A stretch of 64,000 bases of DNA from Tepidicaulis marinus (lineage in GTDB: Bacteria; Pseudomonadota; Alphaproteobacteria; Parvibaculales; Parvibaculaceae): positions 1 through 64,000 of the forward strand of contig NZ_BBIO01000015.1 in assembly GCF_000739695.1 (NCBI RefSeq), in the 5' to 3' direction. A program made the position numbers and the translations under genes. Each line of letters begins with the position of its first letter. Position 1 is the first letter of the stretch. Of the stretch, positions 8,828 through 17,076 are shown in pieces. The notes below the pieces were generated by a model. That model saw only the letters and a list, made by a program, of their open reading frames with translations, did not search any database and was not told where the DNA came from.

Positions 8828-9142
8828 TTAGTGATGGGTGCGCTGAAGCGTGAATTCGCCGTGGCGGATCCGGTCTGCCAGATTCTCGGCCATGTCGGCG
8901 ACATTATCTTCGCCCAGCACATCGACCATGTCGCTGAAAGCGGCGTAAAGCGCGGCACTTGCCACGATGTCGGCGGAAGCGCCGGCCTGCAGCGCTTCTT
9001 CCCAGGCATCGAGCAAAAGGTCGAGCGCCAGCTGGCGTTGCTCGTCTTCGCTCGGAAAGAGCGCGTCAGCCGCTTCGGTTTCAAAATCCGCGTCGTCCAG
9101 ATCGGACAGAAGGCTTACGCGCGTGGGTCGGGTCTTAGACAT
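8828..9142 (-). CDS. Conserved hypothetical small acidic protein
   Basis: The 104-aa protein is acidic in its first half (LDDADFETEAADALFPSEDE) and mostly helical by composition, with a LDLLLDAWEEALQAG helix and a second amphipathic stretch AALYAAFSDMVDVLGEDNVADMAENLADRI. There is no signal peptide or membrane segment. I do not recognise a family. Codon use is like its neighbours, it ends next to a good terminator and has a clear ATG, so I regard it as a real gene of unknown role. Confidence 0.65.
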   Translation of the reverse strand: MSKTRPTRVSLLSDLDDADFETEAADALFPSEDEQRQLALDLLLDAWEEALQAGASADIVASAALYAAFSDMVDVLGEDNVADMAENLADRIRHGEFTLQRTHH

Positions 9143-9368
9143 TAAAACGGGTGCTCATTTTTCCAGTTTGCAAGTCGGACGGGCCGCACCCTCCGTATGA
9201 CACAAACGCTGCCGGGATCGAAAAGGGACCGGCAAGGCTTGCAGCTTTGTTTTGTTGTAACACAAAATTTTGGACTTGCGCGATGAAAGATAGGAGACGG
9301 TTAACCTCTCACCCGGCGGTGTGCAAGGGGCGGCAAGTGAAAATCCGTTTGAGGCCGCCCGGTTATGG

Positions 9369-9824
9369 TTAAGGCCGGGAGATGGCGGAGAGGCGGGCGG
9401 AGAGCTTTGCTCCCTCGTCCAGAAGCCGGTTGATTTCCGTCACCGTCTTGCCCGAGCAGCGCCCATGGGCGATCCGAGCCTTGTGATAAGCGCTATTGAA
9501 ATGGCCGACCAGCAACTCGCGGGTCTGTTCATCCGGCTCGGTGGCTTTCAGGAGTTCGCGCATTTTTTCGCGCCAAACCTGGCCTTCGCTGCCATCACAG
9601 AGGTCGCGCATATAATGAACGGAGCCCAGAATCTCCGCGACGCGCAGCACATCTGCCCAATAAGCCGCCGCCCTGCCGGACTTGCCTCCCGTTTGGGCAT
9701 AGGCGGCCGGCGTAGCGCCGAGAAGGGCGCAGGCAACAAGCGCCTGTGTCAAAAAGACACAGAACACACGGGCCGGTGAGCGGCCATTGGAGCCGCAATG
9801 GGACAGGGTTCGGGCGCAGGGCAT
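9369..9824 (-). CDS. TIGR02301 family periplasmic protein
   Basis: A 151-aa protein with an N-terminal export signal: a basic start, hydrophobic FCVFLTQALVACALLGATPAAYA and a likely signal peptidase I site after AYA. The mature part has the family pattern YWADVLRVAEILGSVHYMRDLCDGSEGQVWREKM, with conserved cysteines in the DLC and HGRCSG segments that could form a disulfide. The family is known almost only from alphaproteobacteria and has no assigned function. The gene stands alone, with about 226 bases without a gene upstream of the next reading frame at 9142. Confidence 0.72.
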   Translation of the reverse strand: MPCARTLSHCGSNGRSPARVFCVFLTQALVACALLGATPAAYAQTGGKSGRAAAYWADVLRVAEILGSVHYMRDLCDGSEGQVWREKMRELLKATEPDEQTRELLVGHFNSAYHKARIAHGRCSGKTVTEINRLLDEGAKLSARLSAISRP

Positions 9825-9925
9825 GGCAGGAAACGGGCATCCTTTCCGTTTTGCGAATTCTCAAAGCTTCGTGAAGCAGGTGATGCAGAAACGGGGCCAG
9901 AGGCAGGCTGTGAGATGAGGCCCGG

Positions 9926-10396
9926 TCAGTTATCCTGCGGCGCGGCCATTTCGTCGGCCAGATGCGGCGAGGCCTCATAGCGGCGCGTATCGAGGAGATA
10001 GGCAAGCTCGGAGAGCGCATCGAGTATTTTTTCCATATCCCCCTCGTAAAGAAGGGTGGGCAGGAAACGGGCGAGTTCCAGCTCGAATTCGCGGTGCTTG
10101 GCCAGGCCGCTTTCGGTCAGGCGCAGTTTGACGCTGCGGGCATCGTCGGCGTCTTTCTCGCGCATGATGAGGCCGCGCCGCTCCATATCGGCAATGAGCG
10201 CGGAGGCGGTGGGTTTGCGGATCGAGGCTTCGACGGCCAGCTCGCCCGCCCGTTTCGGCCCGCGTTTCAAAAACATCAGAAAACGGTATTGCGGCACGGT
10301 GATGTCGTGCCTGCGCGCAAGCTGCTCGAATTCGCGAAAGAGAAAAACCACGGCCCGGGCCGCGAGGATGAGGCGTCTGTCGATCTGGTCTGCCAT
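9926..10396 (-). CDS. MarR family transcriptional regulator
   Basis: A 156-aa winged-helix regulator. ITVPQYRFLMFLKRGPKRAGELA forms the first helices, ASIRKPTASALIADMERRGLIMRE is the recognition helix followed by the wing, and DADDARSVKLRLTESG is the conserved DxRxxxxxLT pattern. MarR proteins bind as dimers to palindromes and respond to small, often aromatic or acyl ligands. It lies directly downstream of an SDR gene on the same strand with a 69-base gap, so it may control that gene or be co-transcribed with it. The ligand is unknown. Confidence 0.85.
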   Translation of the reverse strand: MADQIDRRLILAARAVVFLFREFEQLARRHDITVPQYRFLMFLKRGPKRAGELAVEASIRKPTASALIADMERRGLIMREKDADDARSVKLRLTESGLAKHREFELELARFLPTLLYEGDMEKILDALSELAYLLDTRRYEASPHLADEMAAPQDN

Positions 10397-10465
10397 CGGC
10401 CCCGCCTTGAAGAAAGCCTGCGGTGAGGAAAGCGGGAACCGGTGCTGCCGGTCCCCGCGTGTTTG

Positions 10466-11248
10466 TTAGAAAATCGAATAGCCGCCGTCGATGATCAGCG
10501 TCGTGCCGGTGTGATAGGCTGAGGCATCGGAGGCGAGATAGACGGCCATGCCGCCGAAATCTTCCGGCTCGCCCCAGCGGCGGATCGGCACGCGGGGGAT
10601 GACCTTTTCGGCAAAGGCGGGGGCGGCCTGCGCCTGCGAGGTCATGTCCGTTGCGATCCAGCCGGGCAGAATGGCGTTGGCGCGGATGCCGTGACGGGCA
10701 AATTCCACTGCTGTCGAGCGGATCATGGAAATGACCGCGCCTTTCGTGGCCGCATAGGCTTGATTGCGGGCTGCCCCTTCAATGGCGGCAAGGCTGGCAA
10801 TGCCGACCAGCGATCCGCCCGGATCGCCGTTCTTGGCCCGCTCGACCATGTGGCGCGTGCCCTCGCGCAGCGTCCAGAAAACCCCGTCGAGATTGACCGA
10901 GAGCACCTTGCGGTAAACTTCCGTGGACATTTCGGTGAAGGAGGGCGCACCGTAGCCGATGCCGGCGTTCGCGAAGATGGAATCGATGCGGCCCATGGCG
11001 GCAACGGTTTCCAGCATGCCGTCGACGACTTCCTGCTCGTTCGCCACATTCACTTTGCGGCCATAGGCGCGCACGCCGTGCGCTTCCAGTTTTTTCACCG
11101 CGTCCGCATTGCGCTCTTCATTGGTGCCCCAGATGGCCACATCGGCGCCAGACTGAGCCAGCGCTTCGGCCATACCGAGCCCGATGCCCCGGTTGCCGCC
11201 GGTGACGAGCGCGACCTTGCCGGTCAGATCGAAAGGTTTGTAGGTCAT
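10466..11248 (-). CDS. SDR family NAD(P)-dependent oxidoreductase
   Basis: A 260-aa classical short-chain dehydrogenase. The cofactor motif VTGGNRGIGLGMAEAL starts near residue 15, NAG is in SIFANAGIGYG, and the catalytic Ser and YxxxK are in GIASLAAIEGAARNQ and AYAATKGAV. The C-terminus PEDFGGMAVYLASDAS ending in IIDGGYSIF is typical. It resembles 2-deoxy-gluconate dehydrogenase and 3-oxoacyl reductase types, and the substrate is not determinable. The start has a GGGAGGC ribosome site. A MarR gene follows on the same strand. Confidence 0.85.
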   Translation of the reverse strand: MTYKPFDLTGKVALVTGGNRGIGLGMAEALAQSGADVAIWGTNEERNADAVKKLEAHGVRAYGRKVNVANEQEVVDGMLETVAAMGRIDSIFANAGIGYGAPSFTEMSTEVYRKVLSVNLDGVFWTLREGTRHMVERAKNGDPGGSLVGIASLAAIEGAARNQAYAATKGAVISMIRSTAVEFARHGIRANAILPGWIATDMTSQAQAAPAFAEKVIPRVPIRRWGEPEDFGGMAVYLASDASAYHTGTTLIIDGGYSIF

Positions 11249-11354
11249 GAGAGCCTCCCTGATTGGCTTCTTGTTTTCATGGCAGTTCTGAAGGCAGGAC
11301 TATAGCACTGCAAGGGCGCTTGCCAGCAAGGAAGGCGGGATTAACCGGCGCAAA

Positions 11355-11373
11355 TGCCCCTTCCGCAGGGGCA
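11355..11373 (-). terminator. Hairpin, likely terminator of the gene ending at 11404
   Basis: TGCCCCT (11355-11361) and AGGGGCA (11367-11373) are perfect arms around a 5-base loop. On the minus strand the stem is followed only by a short ATTT, so termination is plausible but not strong. Confidence 0.4.
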
Positions 11374-11403
11374 GCGGGCCCTTGTGCCGTGAGGGTATGA
11401 AGC

Positions 11404-12021
11404 TCAGGAGGATTTCAGGAGGGCGGCCAGATCGTCCACATCTTCGCTGGCGAGCAGCGCGTCGATCTCATCCTGCTCGCAGGTCATGTTATGGCCGTTG
11501 ATGATGGCGCTGGTCAGGTCGATATATTGGCGAAGCTGCCCCGTCACCGCGGAGACCGTGCTCTTGGTGCGCACCTCATCGCCCGCCGCGATCGCCGCTT
11601 CGATGGCTTTCAGACCGGCAAGTGCCGTCGCGTCCATCTGCGTGACGAGGTGATCGAAAGGCAGGCGGTAGCGTATAGGCGCGTTTTCGTAGGCCAGGAT
11701 CGCCAGTTCCTTGTCCTGAAAGCAGGAATCACGGAAATGGTCTGCATAGCTTTTCGGCCGCCACTCACGCGCATCTTCCATGCATTCGGGAATATCCGCG
11801 ACCATGTCGAGCAGCATGACGATTTCGTTGAAATGATTGAGGTAGTCCGTAGCCAGAAGAGTGTCTTCGTGAATGTTCTTGCCGCGCGCGACTTTGCCGA
11901 GCGTGCGCGGATAGCCGATCCCGCCAATGGGGCGGGCGGAATCCGGCTGTGCGGTGCTGGCGGTCTGTTTGTCTGTGCCGGTCAAGACGCGCGGGCCCCC
12001 GTTTTGAGCATGCCTCCTCAT
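11404..12021 (-). CDS. Hypothetical protein
   Basis: The 205-aa predicted soluble protein has a disordered, polar first 45 residues and then a helical core (LNHFNEIVMLLDMVADIPECMEDAREW, GLKAIEAAIAAG, AVTGQLRQYIDLTSAIINGHN) and an acidic C-terminus DALLASEDVDDLAALLKSS. I do not recognise a family. The start is uncertain: the first ATG is itself followed by AGGAGG, so translation may begin at a TTG a few codons later. It stands alone with a hairpin downstream. No motif suggests catalysis. Confidence 0.6.
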   Translation of the reverse strand: MRRHAQNGGPRVLTGTDKQTASTAQPDSARPIGGIGYPRTLGKVARGKNIHEDTLLATDYLNHFNEIVMLLDMVADIPECMEDAREWRPKSYADHFRDSCFQDKELAILAYENAPIRYRLPFDHLVTQMDATALAGLKAIEAAIAAGDEVRTKSTVSAVTGQLRQYIDLTSAIINGHNMTCEQDEIDALLASEDVDDLAALLKSS

Positions 12022-12080
12022 AGCCCGCGGCCGGCCGGTGCCGGCGCGTGCTTCCTCGCGCCGAGACTAGCGGTCAGTGG

Positions 12081-12527
12081 TTAACAATCATTTCGCTGAG
12101 AAATACAGGAAATAACCGTTTCAGCGGCTGTGACGGGGGCAAGGCCGGGCGCGGGCGCGGCATCCTGCCCGGCGGCCGGTGAAGAGGTGCCGGGTGGGAT
12201 ATTTTGGCTGATTTCTGCGCCCAGCCTGCCTTCCTCGCGCAGCTCGGCGCATTGGAAATAGGGCTTGAAAGAGAGTTTTTCGGCATCCGTGGCAAAGGAA
12301 CAGGAGAAAACCGATGTGCCTTTTTGAACGAGCAGACTGTTGCCGAGGGCGGTGCGGATCTCATAACCGTTAACAATGAGATCGCTGAGGTTTTTATCCG
12401 TCAGCACGAAGGGGCCGTTGCGGGCGCCGATCTCGGCGGCCTTCGTTTCAGGCGTCAGGAGGAAAAGGGCGAGGGCGGGAAACATCGCCCGCCGGAAGGC
12501 CGAGCGGCCATAATCGTTTTTACGCAT
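12081..12527 (-). CDS. Hypothetical secreted protein
   Basis: The 148-aa protein has a signal-peptide-like start (basic RKNDYGRSAFRR, hydrophobic AMFPALALFLL, then ETKAAE as a possible cleavage site). The mature part contains GPFVLTDKNLSDLIVNGYEIRTALGNSLLVQKGTSVF and two cysteines in SCSF and FQCAEL, followed by a proline/alanine-rich tail. The pattern looks like a small periplasmic protein, but I do not recognise the family. It lies 19 bases after the Fur-family gene on the same strand, so the two are probably transcribed together, which may hint at a link with metal control. Confidence 0.6.
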   Translation of the reverse strand: MRKNDYGRSAFRRAMFPALALFLLTPETKAAEIGARNGPFVLTDKNLSDLIVNGYEIRTALGNSLLVQKGTSVFSCSFATDAEKLSFKPYFQCAELREEGRLGAEISQNIPPGTSSPAAGQDAAPAPGLAPVTAAETVISCISQRNDC

Positions 12528-12546
12528 GCCGTGAAATCCGCTTCCG

Positions 12547-13062
12547 CTAGCTTGCTGCGCAGTCCCGGCACAGGCCGGTAATCTCGATGACGCGCTTTTC
12601 CTGTTTGAACCCTTCCGCCGCCGCCACTTTTTGCAGTGCCTCGCCGATGGCCGGGTCCGCGATCTCTTTCGCGTTGCCGCAGGACCGGCAGATCAGGAAT
12701 TGGCTGTTATGGGCACCCATGCCGCCCAGGTCCTGATGGCTGCAGCCGATATAGGCATTCAATGATTCGATGCGGTGGACAAGCCCCTGTTCCAGAAGAA
12801 AGTCGAGGGCCCGGTAAACGGTAGGCGGTTTCGGATTGTCGTGCTTCTTGCCGAGGCTGGCCAGCACGTCATAGGCGCCGATGGGCTGGTGCGAACTCCA
12901 GACGATTTGCAGCACTTCCTCGCGCAGCGGCGTCAGGCGCACCCCGGCCTCGGTGCAGAGCGTGCGGGCCCGCATCATGGCGTCATCCACGCAAAGGGAA
13001 TGATCGTGCGGGGTAAAAGCGGCGGCTGCCGGTTTTTTCGCGGTCGAGGATTTGGGCGCCAA
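12547..13062 (-). CDS. Fur family transcriptional repressor, Zur-like
   Basis: A 171-aa metalloregulator. The winged helix includes VRLTPLREEVLQIV, PIGAYDVLASLGKK and PPTVYRALDFLLEQGLVHRIES. The C-terminal part has a CxxC pair in FLICRSCGNAKEI and a second pair CRDC at the end, the structural zinc site of Fur proteins. The HRIESLNAYIGCSH stretch is of the Zur type. It probably represses zinc-uptake genes when zinc is plentiful. The start is a TTG at 13062 preceded by AAGGAAG. No zinc transporter genes are in the window. Confidence 0.8.
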   Translation of the reverse strand: MAPKSSTAKKPAAAAFTPHDHSLCVDDAMMRARTLCTEAGVRLTPLREEVLQIVWSSHQPIGAYDVLASLGKKHDNPKPPTVYRALDFLLEQGLVHRIESLNAYIGCSHQDLGGMGAHNSQFLICRSCGNAKEIADPAIGEALQKVAAAEGFKQEKRVIEITGLCRDCAAS

Positions 13063-13119
13063 AACGTCTTCCTTGCTGTTCTACCCCCTGCGGGCTGCCA
13101 GTATAGCATAAAGCGCGGT

Positions 13120-13140
13120 TGGCGCTTTTCAGAAGCGCCA
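13120..13140. promoter_or_regulatory. 8-bp-arm inverted repeat between zur-like and SRAP genes
   Basis: TGGCGCTT and AAGCGCCA flank TTCAG in the divergent promoter region. As neither neighbour ends here, an operator is more likely than a terminator. It does not look like a typical AT-rich Zur box, and no alphaproteobacterial LexA site (GTTC-N7-GTTC) is visible nearby. Confidence 0.35.
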
Positions 13141-13206
13141 TCACAGGATCGTGGCCCGGCGGGTGCTTAGATGCGCGCTGCCGGCGAATCTCCTAATCTT
13201 GCGCCC

Positions 13207-13923
13207 ATGTGCGGCCGCTTCGTCATCACAACCCCGCCTCAGGCGATGAAAGAGCTGTTCGGCTATGCCGAGCAGCCGAACTTTCCCCCGCGCCGCAATA
13301 TCGCCCCCACCCAGCCCGTGCCCGTCATTCACACGGGCGAGGGGCACACGCGGGACGGGGCGCGGCATTTCTCGCTGATGCGCTGGGGCCTTGTGCCAAG
13401 CTGGATGAAGAAATTTCCCGATAGCGTGCTCATCAATGCGCGGGCCGAAACGATTCTCGAAAAACCTTCCTTCAGAGGGGGTATCCGCCACCGGCGCGCG
13501 CTCATTCCCGCCGATGGATTTTATGAATGGGACATACGCACCAAGCAGCCTTATTTCATTCACCTTGAAAGCGGCGGGGAAAGCGGCGGCCCCTTCGCCA
13601 TGGCCGCGATCTGGGAAGATTGGATGGGCGCGGACGGCGCGCAGATCGAAAGCGCGGCGATCGTGACCGTGGCCGCCAAGGGCAGGCTTGCCCCCATTCA
13701 TCCGCGCAGTCCGGCCATTTTGGATGAAAGCGCCTGGGACGCCTGGCTCGACACGGAAAATACGCGCCCCGACGAGGCCGTGAAGCTGCTTTACGAGCCC
13801 GGCGCGCCGGCCCTTGCTTTCCATCCTGTCAGTACCCGCGTCAACAAGGTCGCCAATGACGATGAAAATCTGACCCTGCCGGTGGACGCGGACAGAGGGC
13901 CGGGCCAGCTAAACCTTTTGTGA
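13207..13923 (+). CDS. SOS response-associated peptidase (SRAP, HMCES/YedK family)
   Basis: A 238-aa protein that covalently traps abasic sites in single-stranded DNA through the cysteine exposed after removal of Met1. That fixes the start at 13207, where the protein begins MCGRF; longer in-frame starts would bury Cys2. Other catalytic residues are visible: Asn77 in INARAE, Glu107 in GFYEW and His165 in LAPIHPR. The usual HxRMP motif reads HPRSP here, a change after the catalytic histidine. It is divergent from the Zur-like gene. Family members act in DNA repair and need no partner. Confidence 0.9.
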   Translation: MCGRFVITTPPQAMKELFGYAEQPNFPPRRNIAPTQPVPVIHTGEGHTRDGARHFSLMRWGLVPSWMKKFPDSVLINARAETILEKPSFRGGIRHRRALIPADGFYEWDIRTKQPYFIHLESGGESGGPFAMAAIWEDWMGADGAQIESAAIVTVAAKGRLAPIHPRSPAILDESAWDAWLDTENTRPDEAVKLLYEPGAPALAFHPVSTRVNKVANDDENLTLPVDADRGPGQLNLL

Positions 13924-13953
13924 CGGCTTTATGTGAGGAGCCGTTCATTCTTT
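13923..13953 (+). terminator. Possible terminator after the SRAP gene
   Basis: ACGGCT and AGCCGT form a hairpin overlapping the stop codon, followed by TCATTCTTT. The short stem and 10-base loop make this a weak call. Confidence 0.4.
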
Positions 13954-14147
13954 AAGCGCGCGCGTGATTCTCGTTAGCCGGCTGCCATGCGCCGGGCCAA
14001 AGCACGCGAAAATGCCCGAATTGGCTTGAGGAAGCAGGGGCCGCGCGCTTCATACTCCACAGGCCTGCAGCTTTTGGGATATAGTGGAGGCGTTCCGGCC
14101 TGCCTCAACACGCCATTTTCAACGGGCGGCCGGCCTATGGAGCCTTG

Positions 14148-15626
14148 ATGGCCGCTGATATCGTTGTCTTGCTGGTGCTGATCGTGCTGAACGGGTTCTT
14201 CTCCCTGTCGGAGATGGCCGTCGTTTCCTCGCGCCGTCAGCGTCTGCAGGCGCTCCTCTCGCGCAAGCGCGAGCAGGGCAGCGCCAATACGCAAGGCGTG
14301 GAAACGGCGCTGCAGCTTCATGCCGAACCCGGGCGCTTTTTGTCGGCGGTGCAGGTGGGCATCACCTTGATCGGTGTTTTTGCCGGTGCCTTCGGCGGCG
14401 CGACGTTGGCCGAACCTTTGGCGGCCACCATGTCGAACGTCCCCATGATCGGGGATTATGCGGGGCCCGCCGCCTTTGCATTGGTGGTTGTTGCGATCAC
14501 TTATCTTTCGCTCATCGTTGGCGAACTGGTACCCAAGCACATCGCGCTGTCCAATCCCGAAGCGATCGCCTCGGCCATAGCCCGGCCCATGACGGTGTTT
14601 GCCCGTGCCCTGTCCCCCGTCGTCACGCTGCTGTCCAAATCGAGTGACGCGGTACTCAGCCTTTATGGCATAAGCGGGCGCGATACATCGGGCGTGACGG
14701 AGGAAGAGATCAAACATCTCGTTGAGGAAGGTGTCGCCACCGGCGCCATCGAGACGGTGGAACGCGACATTATGAACCGCGTTTTCGGCCTCGGCGATTT
14801 GCGCGTCGGCGACATGATGACGCCGCGCGGCTCCATGATCTGGCTCGATACGGAACTGCCTTACGAAAAGAATCTGGAACTGGTGCGCGAGCATCAGGAA
14901 TTGCGCTATGGGGTGCGCAAGGGCGAGAACGGCCCGCCCGTCGGCATGGTGCGCATGGAAGATCTTTTCATCGATTTTGATGAAGGAACGAATGAGGCGC
15001 TTTTCGCCAACATGTCGCCGCCGCTTTACATTCCGCGCCGCGCTTCCGTTCTCAAAGCGCTCAGTATTTTGCAGGCGGAAAGCAAGTTCATGGCTTTCAT
15101 CATCGACGAGTATGGCGAGGTGGTGGGCACGATTTCGATGCGCGATATTTTCACCGCCATTGTCGGCGATATTTCGGGCCATGCGGCGCATGAAAACAAT
15201 GCGGTCGTCAAACGCATGGACGGCTCTTACCTCATCGACGGTGTCGTCTCGGCTGAAGAGGCAAAGCGCGTCCTGAAGCTGAAAAAACTGCCGGGCGACG
15301 AATCGAGCGATGTGAACACGCTTGCGGGCGTTATGTTCGACTGGTTCGGGCGGTTGCCGCGCGAGGGCGATTATTTCGCCTGGAACGGCTACCGTTTCGA
15401 GGTGGCGGATATGGACGGGCCGCGCGTCGATAAGATCCTTGTCGTGCCCGCGCAGAACCTGCCCATCGGCGCGTTCCGCGACAACCGCCAGGCCGAAGCT
15501 GCCGCAGCAGCGATAGCAGCATCGGGAAAAGAAGAGGCGGAAGCGGATGAGGAACCTTCCGCTGAAGAGGGCGGGCAACCGGAAGCCGAGATCGTGCCCT
15601 TCCGCAAGAACCCGGGCGGCAATTAA
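14148..15626 (+). CDS. CNNM/CorC (HlyC) family transporter-like protein, DUF21-CBS-CorC
   Basis: The 492-aa membrane protein has three visible parts. Residues about 1-180 are a DUF21 domain with hydrophobic helices (VVLLVLIVLNGFFSLSEMAV, VQVGITLIGVFAGAFGGA) and the conserved ELVPKHIAL. Residues 200-360 are a CBS pair (GDMMTPRGSMIWLD; FMAFIIDEYGEVVGTISMRDI). The end is a CorC_HlyC domain (LAGVMFDWFGRLPREGDYF) with an acidic, alanine-rich tail. The family is tied to magnesium or cobalt export. The hemolysin name is historical. The start is the ATG at 14148. Confidence 0.87.
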   Translation: MAADIVVLLVLIVLNGFFSLSEMAVVSSRRQRLQALLSRKREQGSANTQGVETALQLHAEPGRFLSAVQVGITLIGVFAGAFGGATLAEPLAATMSNVPMIGDYAGPAAFALVVVAITYLSLIVGELVPKHIALSNPEAIASAIARPMTVFARALSPVVTLLSKSSDAVLSLYGISGRDTSGVTEEEIKHLVEEGVATGAIETVERDIMNRVFGLGDLRVGDMMTPRGSMIWLDTELPYEKNLELVREHQELRYGVRKGENGPPVGMVRMEDLFIDFDEGTNEALFANMSPPLYIPRRASVLKALSILQAESKFMAFIIDEYGEVVGTISMRDIFTAIVGDISGHAAHENNAVVKRMDGSYLIDGVVSAEEAKRVLKLKKLPGDESSDVNTLAGVMFDWFGRLPREGDYFAWNGYRFEVADMDGPRVDKILVVPAQNLPIGAFRDNRQAEAAAAAIAASGKEEAEADEEPSAEEGGQPEAEIVPFRKNPGGN

Positions 15627-17068
15627 GCGCCGCTTTCTTGCCGTGCTGTGAGTATTTTACCGGGATTGAGAATGTTCTGAGGGTCAAGCGCCTGCTTCAC
15701 CGCCCGCATCATTTCCATTTCCACCGGTGATTTGATCTCTGCCAGCTCATCGCGCTTCAATTGCCCGATGCCGTGCTCGGCGCTGATCGAGCCGCCAAGC
15801 TCGAGCGCGATGGCATGGACGATGCGGTTGAAGCGGTCCCATTCTTTCAAGAACGCGTCCTTGTCCATGCCCGGCGGCTGGCTCAAATTGAAATGCACAT
15901 TGCCGTCGCCGATATGGCCGAAGGGGACGGGGCGGATGCCCGGCATTTCTTTTGTGACGGCCTCAAGCGCGCGCTCGATGAAGAGCGGCATTTGGGAGAC
16001 GGGCACGGAAATATCGTGCTTGATGCTGCCACCTTCCTCCCGCTGCACATCGGAAAGATTTTCCCGCAGTGCCCAGAGAGCAGCGGCCTGCGCATCCGAC
16101 TGGGCAATCGTGCCGTCCCGGGCAAGGCCTTCTTCCATCGCAGCGCCTAGCGTCTCGGTCAACAGCGCTTGAAGGGTCTCTGCCGTGCCGCCGGAAGAAA
16201 GCTCGATCAGCACATACCAGGGCGAGGGCGCGCTTAAAGGATCGCGTGTCCCTTCCATATGTTTCGTCACGAAGTCGATGCCGATGCGCGGCACGAGCTC
16301 GAAGGAGCTGACAAGCCCGCCGGTGCGCGCCTCGATGAAATGCAAGAGCGATACGGTTTTGGCAAGCTCCGGCACGGCGGCAAAACCAACGGCCTTTGCG
16401 CTCGGGCGCGGGAAAAGTTTCAAAACGGCGGCGGTGATAATGCCGAGCGTGCCTTCCGCGCCGAGAAAAAGCTGCTTGAGATCGTAACCCGTATTGTCTT
16501 TGCGCAGGCCCCGCAGCCCGTTCCAGATGCGCCCGTCCGCCAGCACGACTTCGAGCCCGAGCACGAGATCGCGCGCATTGCCGTAGCGCAGCACCGCCGT
16601 GCCGCCCGCATTGGTGGAAAGATTGCCGCCGATTTGGCAGCTGCCTTCCGAGGCGAGCGAAAGAGGAAAGAGACGGTCTTCTTTTTCCGCCGCTTCCTGA
16701 ATGGCGGCGAGCGTGACGCCCGCTTCCACTGTCATCGTATTGTTTTCCGCATCGATAGCGCGGATTTTTTTCATGCGCTCAAGGGCAAGAATAATGCTGC
16801 GCGCATTGTCCGTGATTTGCCCGCCCACAAGCCCGGTATTGCCGCCCATGGGAATGACCGGTGTTTTCGTTTCATGGGCAAGGGTGAGAAGGCGCGAAAC
16901 CTCTTCCGTGCTTGCCGGTTTGACGATGGCAGCCGCTTTTCCTTCGTAAAGTCCGCGCCGCTCGCTAAGATAAGGCGCCATCTCGAACGGGTCGGTGACG
17001 ACATGGGGCGCGCCCACAATCTCTTTTAGCCGGTCTATCAAAGTGTCATCGCTCATGGCGCTTTTCAT
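15623..17068 (-). CDS. FAD-binding oxidoreductase (D-2-hydroxyacid dehydrogenase type)
   Basis: A 481-aa flavoprotein of the VAO/GlcD family. The N-terminal PP-loop region VIPMGGNTGLVGGQ and LSTNAGGTAVLRYGNARDLVLG bind FAD. The C-terminal half has the metal and substrate histidines in FGHIGDGNVHFNLS and the end motif GSISAEHGIGQLKRDEL. Such enzymes oxidise D-lactate, D-2-hydroxyglutarate or glycolate and pass electrons to ETF or quinone. An ATG at 17056 is an alternative start. It ends convergently with the CorC gene with overlapping stop codons, and lies 8 bases after the serine hydrolase, so it is probably in that operon. Confidence 0.86.
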   Translation of the reverse strand: MKSAMSDDTLIDRLKEIVGAPHVVTDPFEMAPYLSERRGLYEGKAAAIVKPASTEEVSRLLTLAHETKTPVIPMGGNTGLVGGQITDNARSIILALERMKKIRAIDAENNTMTVEAGVTLAAIQEAAEKEDRLFPLSLASEGSCQIGGNLSTNAGGTAVLRYGNARDLVLGLEVVLADGRIWNGLRGLRKDNTGYDLKQLFLGAEGTLGIITAAVLKLFPRPSAKAVGFAAVPELAKTVSLLHFIEARTGGLVSSFELVPRIGIDFVTKHMEGTRDPLSAPSPWYVLIELSSGGTAETLQALLTETLGAAMEEGLARDGTIAQSDAQAAALWALRENLSDVQREEGGSIKHDISVPVSQMPLFIERALEAVTKEMPGIRPVPFGHIGDGNVHFNLSQPPGMDKDAFLKEWDRFNRIVHAIALELGGSISAEHGIGQLKRDELAEIKSPVEMEMMRAVKQALDPQNILNPGKILTARQESGA

Positions 17069-17076
17069 GGCTTTCG

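Noticed and set aside
14148-15626. Hemolysin activity for the CorC/HlyC protein (and for TlyA)
   Set aside because: The domains are those of ion-transport-linked and rRNA-methyltransferase families; the hemolysin names are historical.
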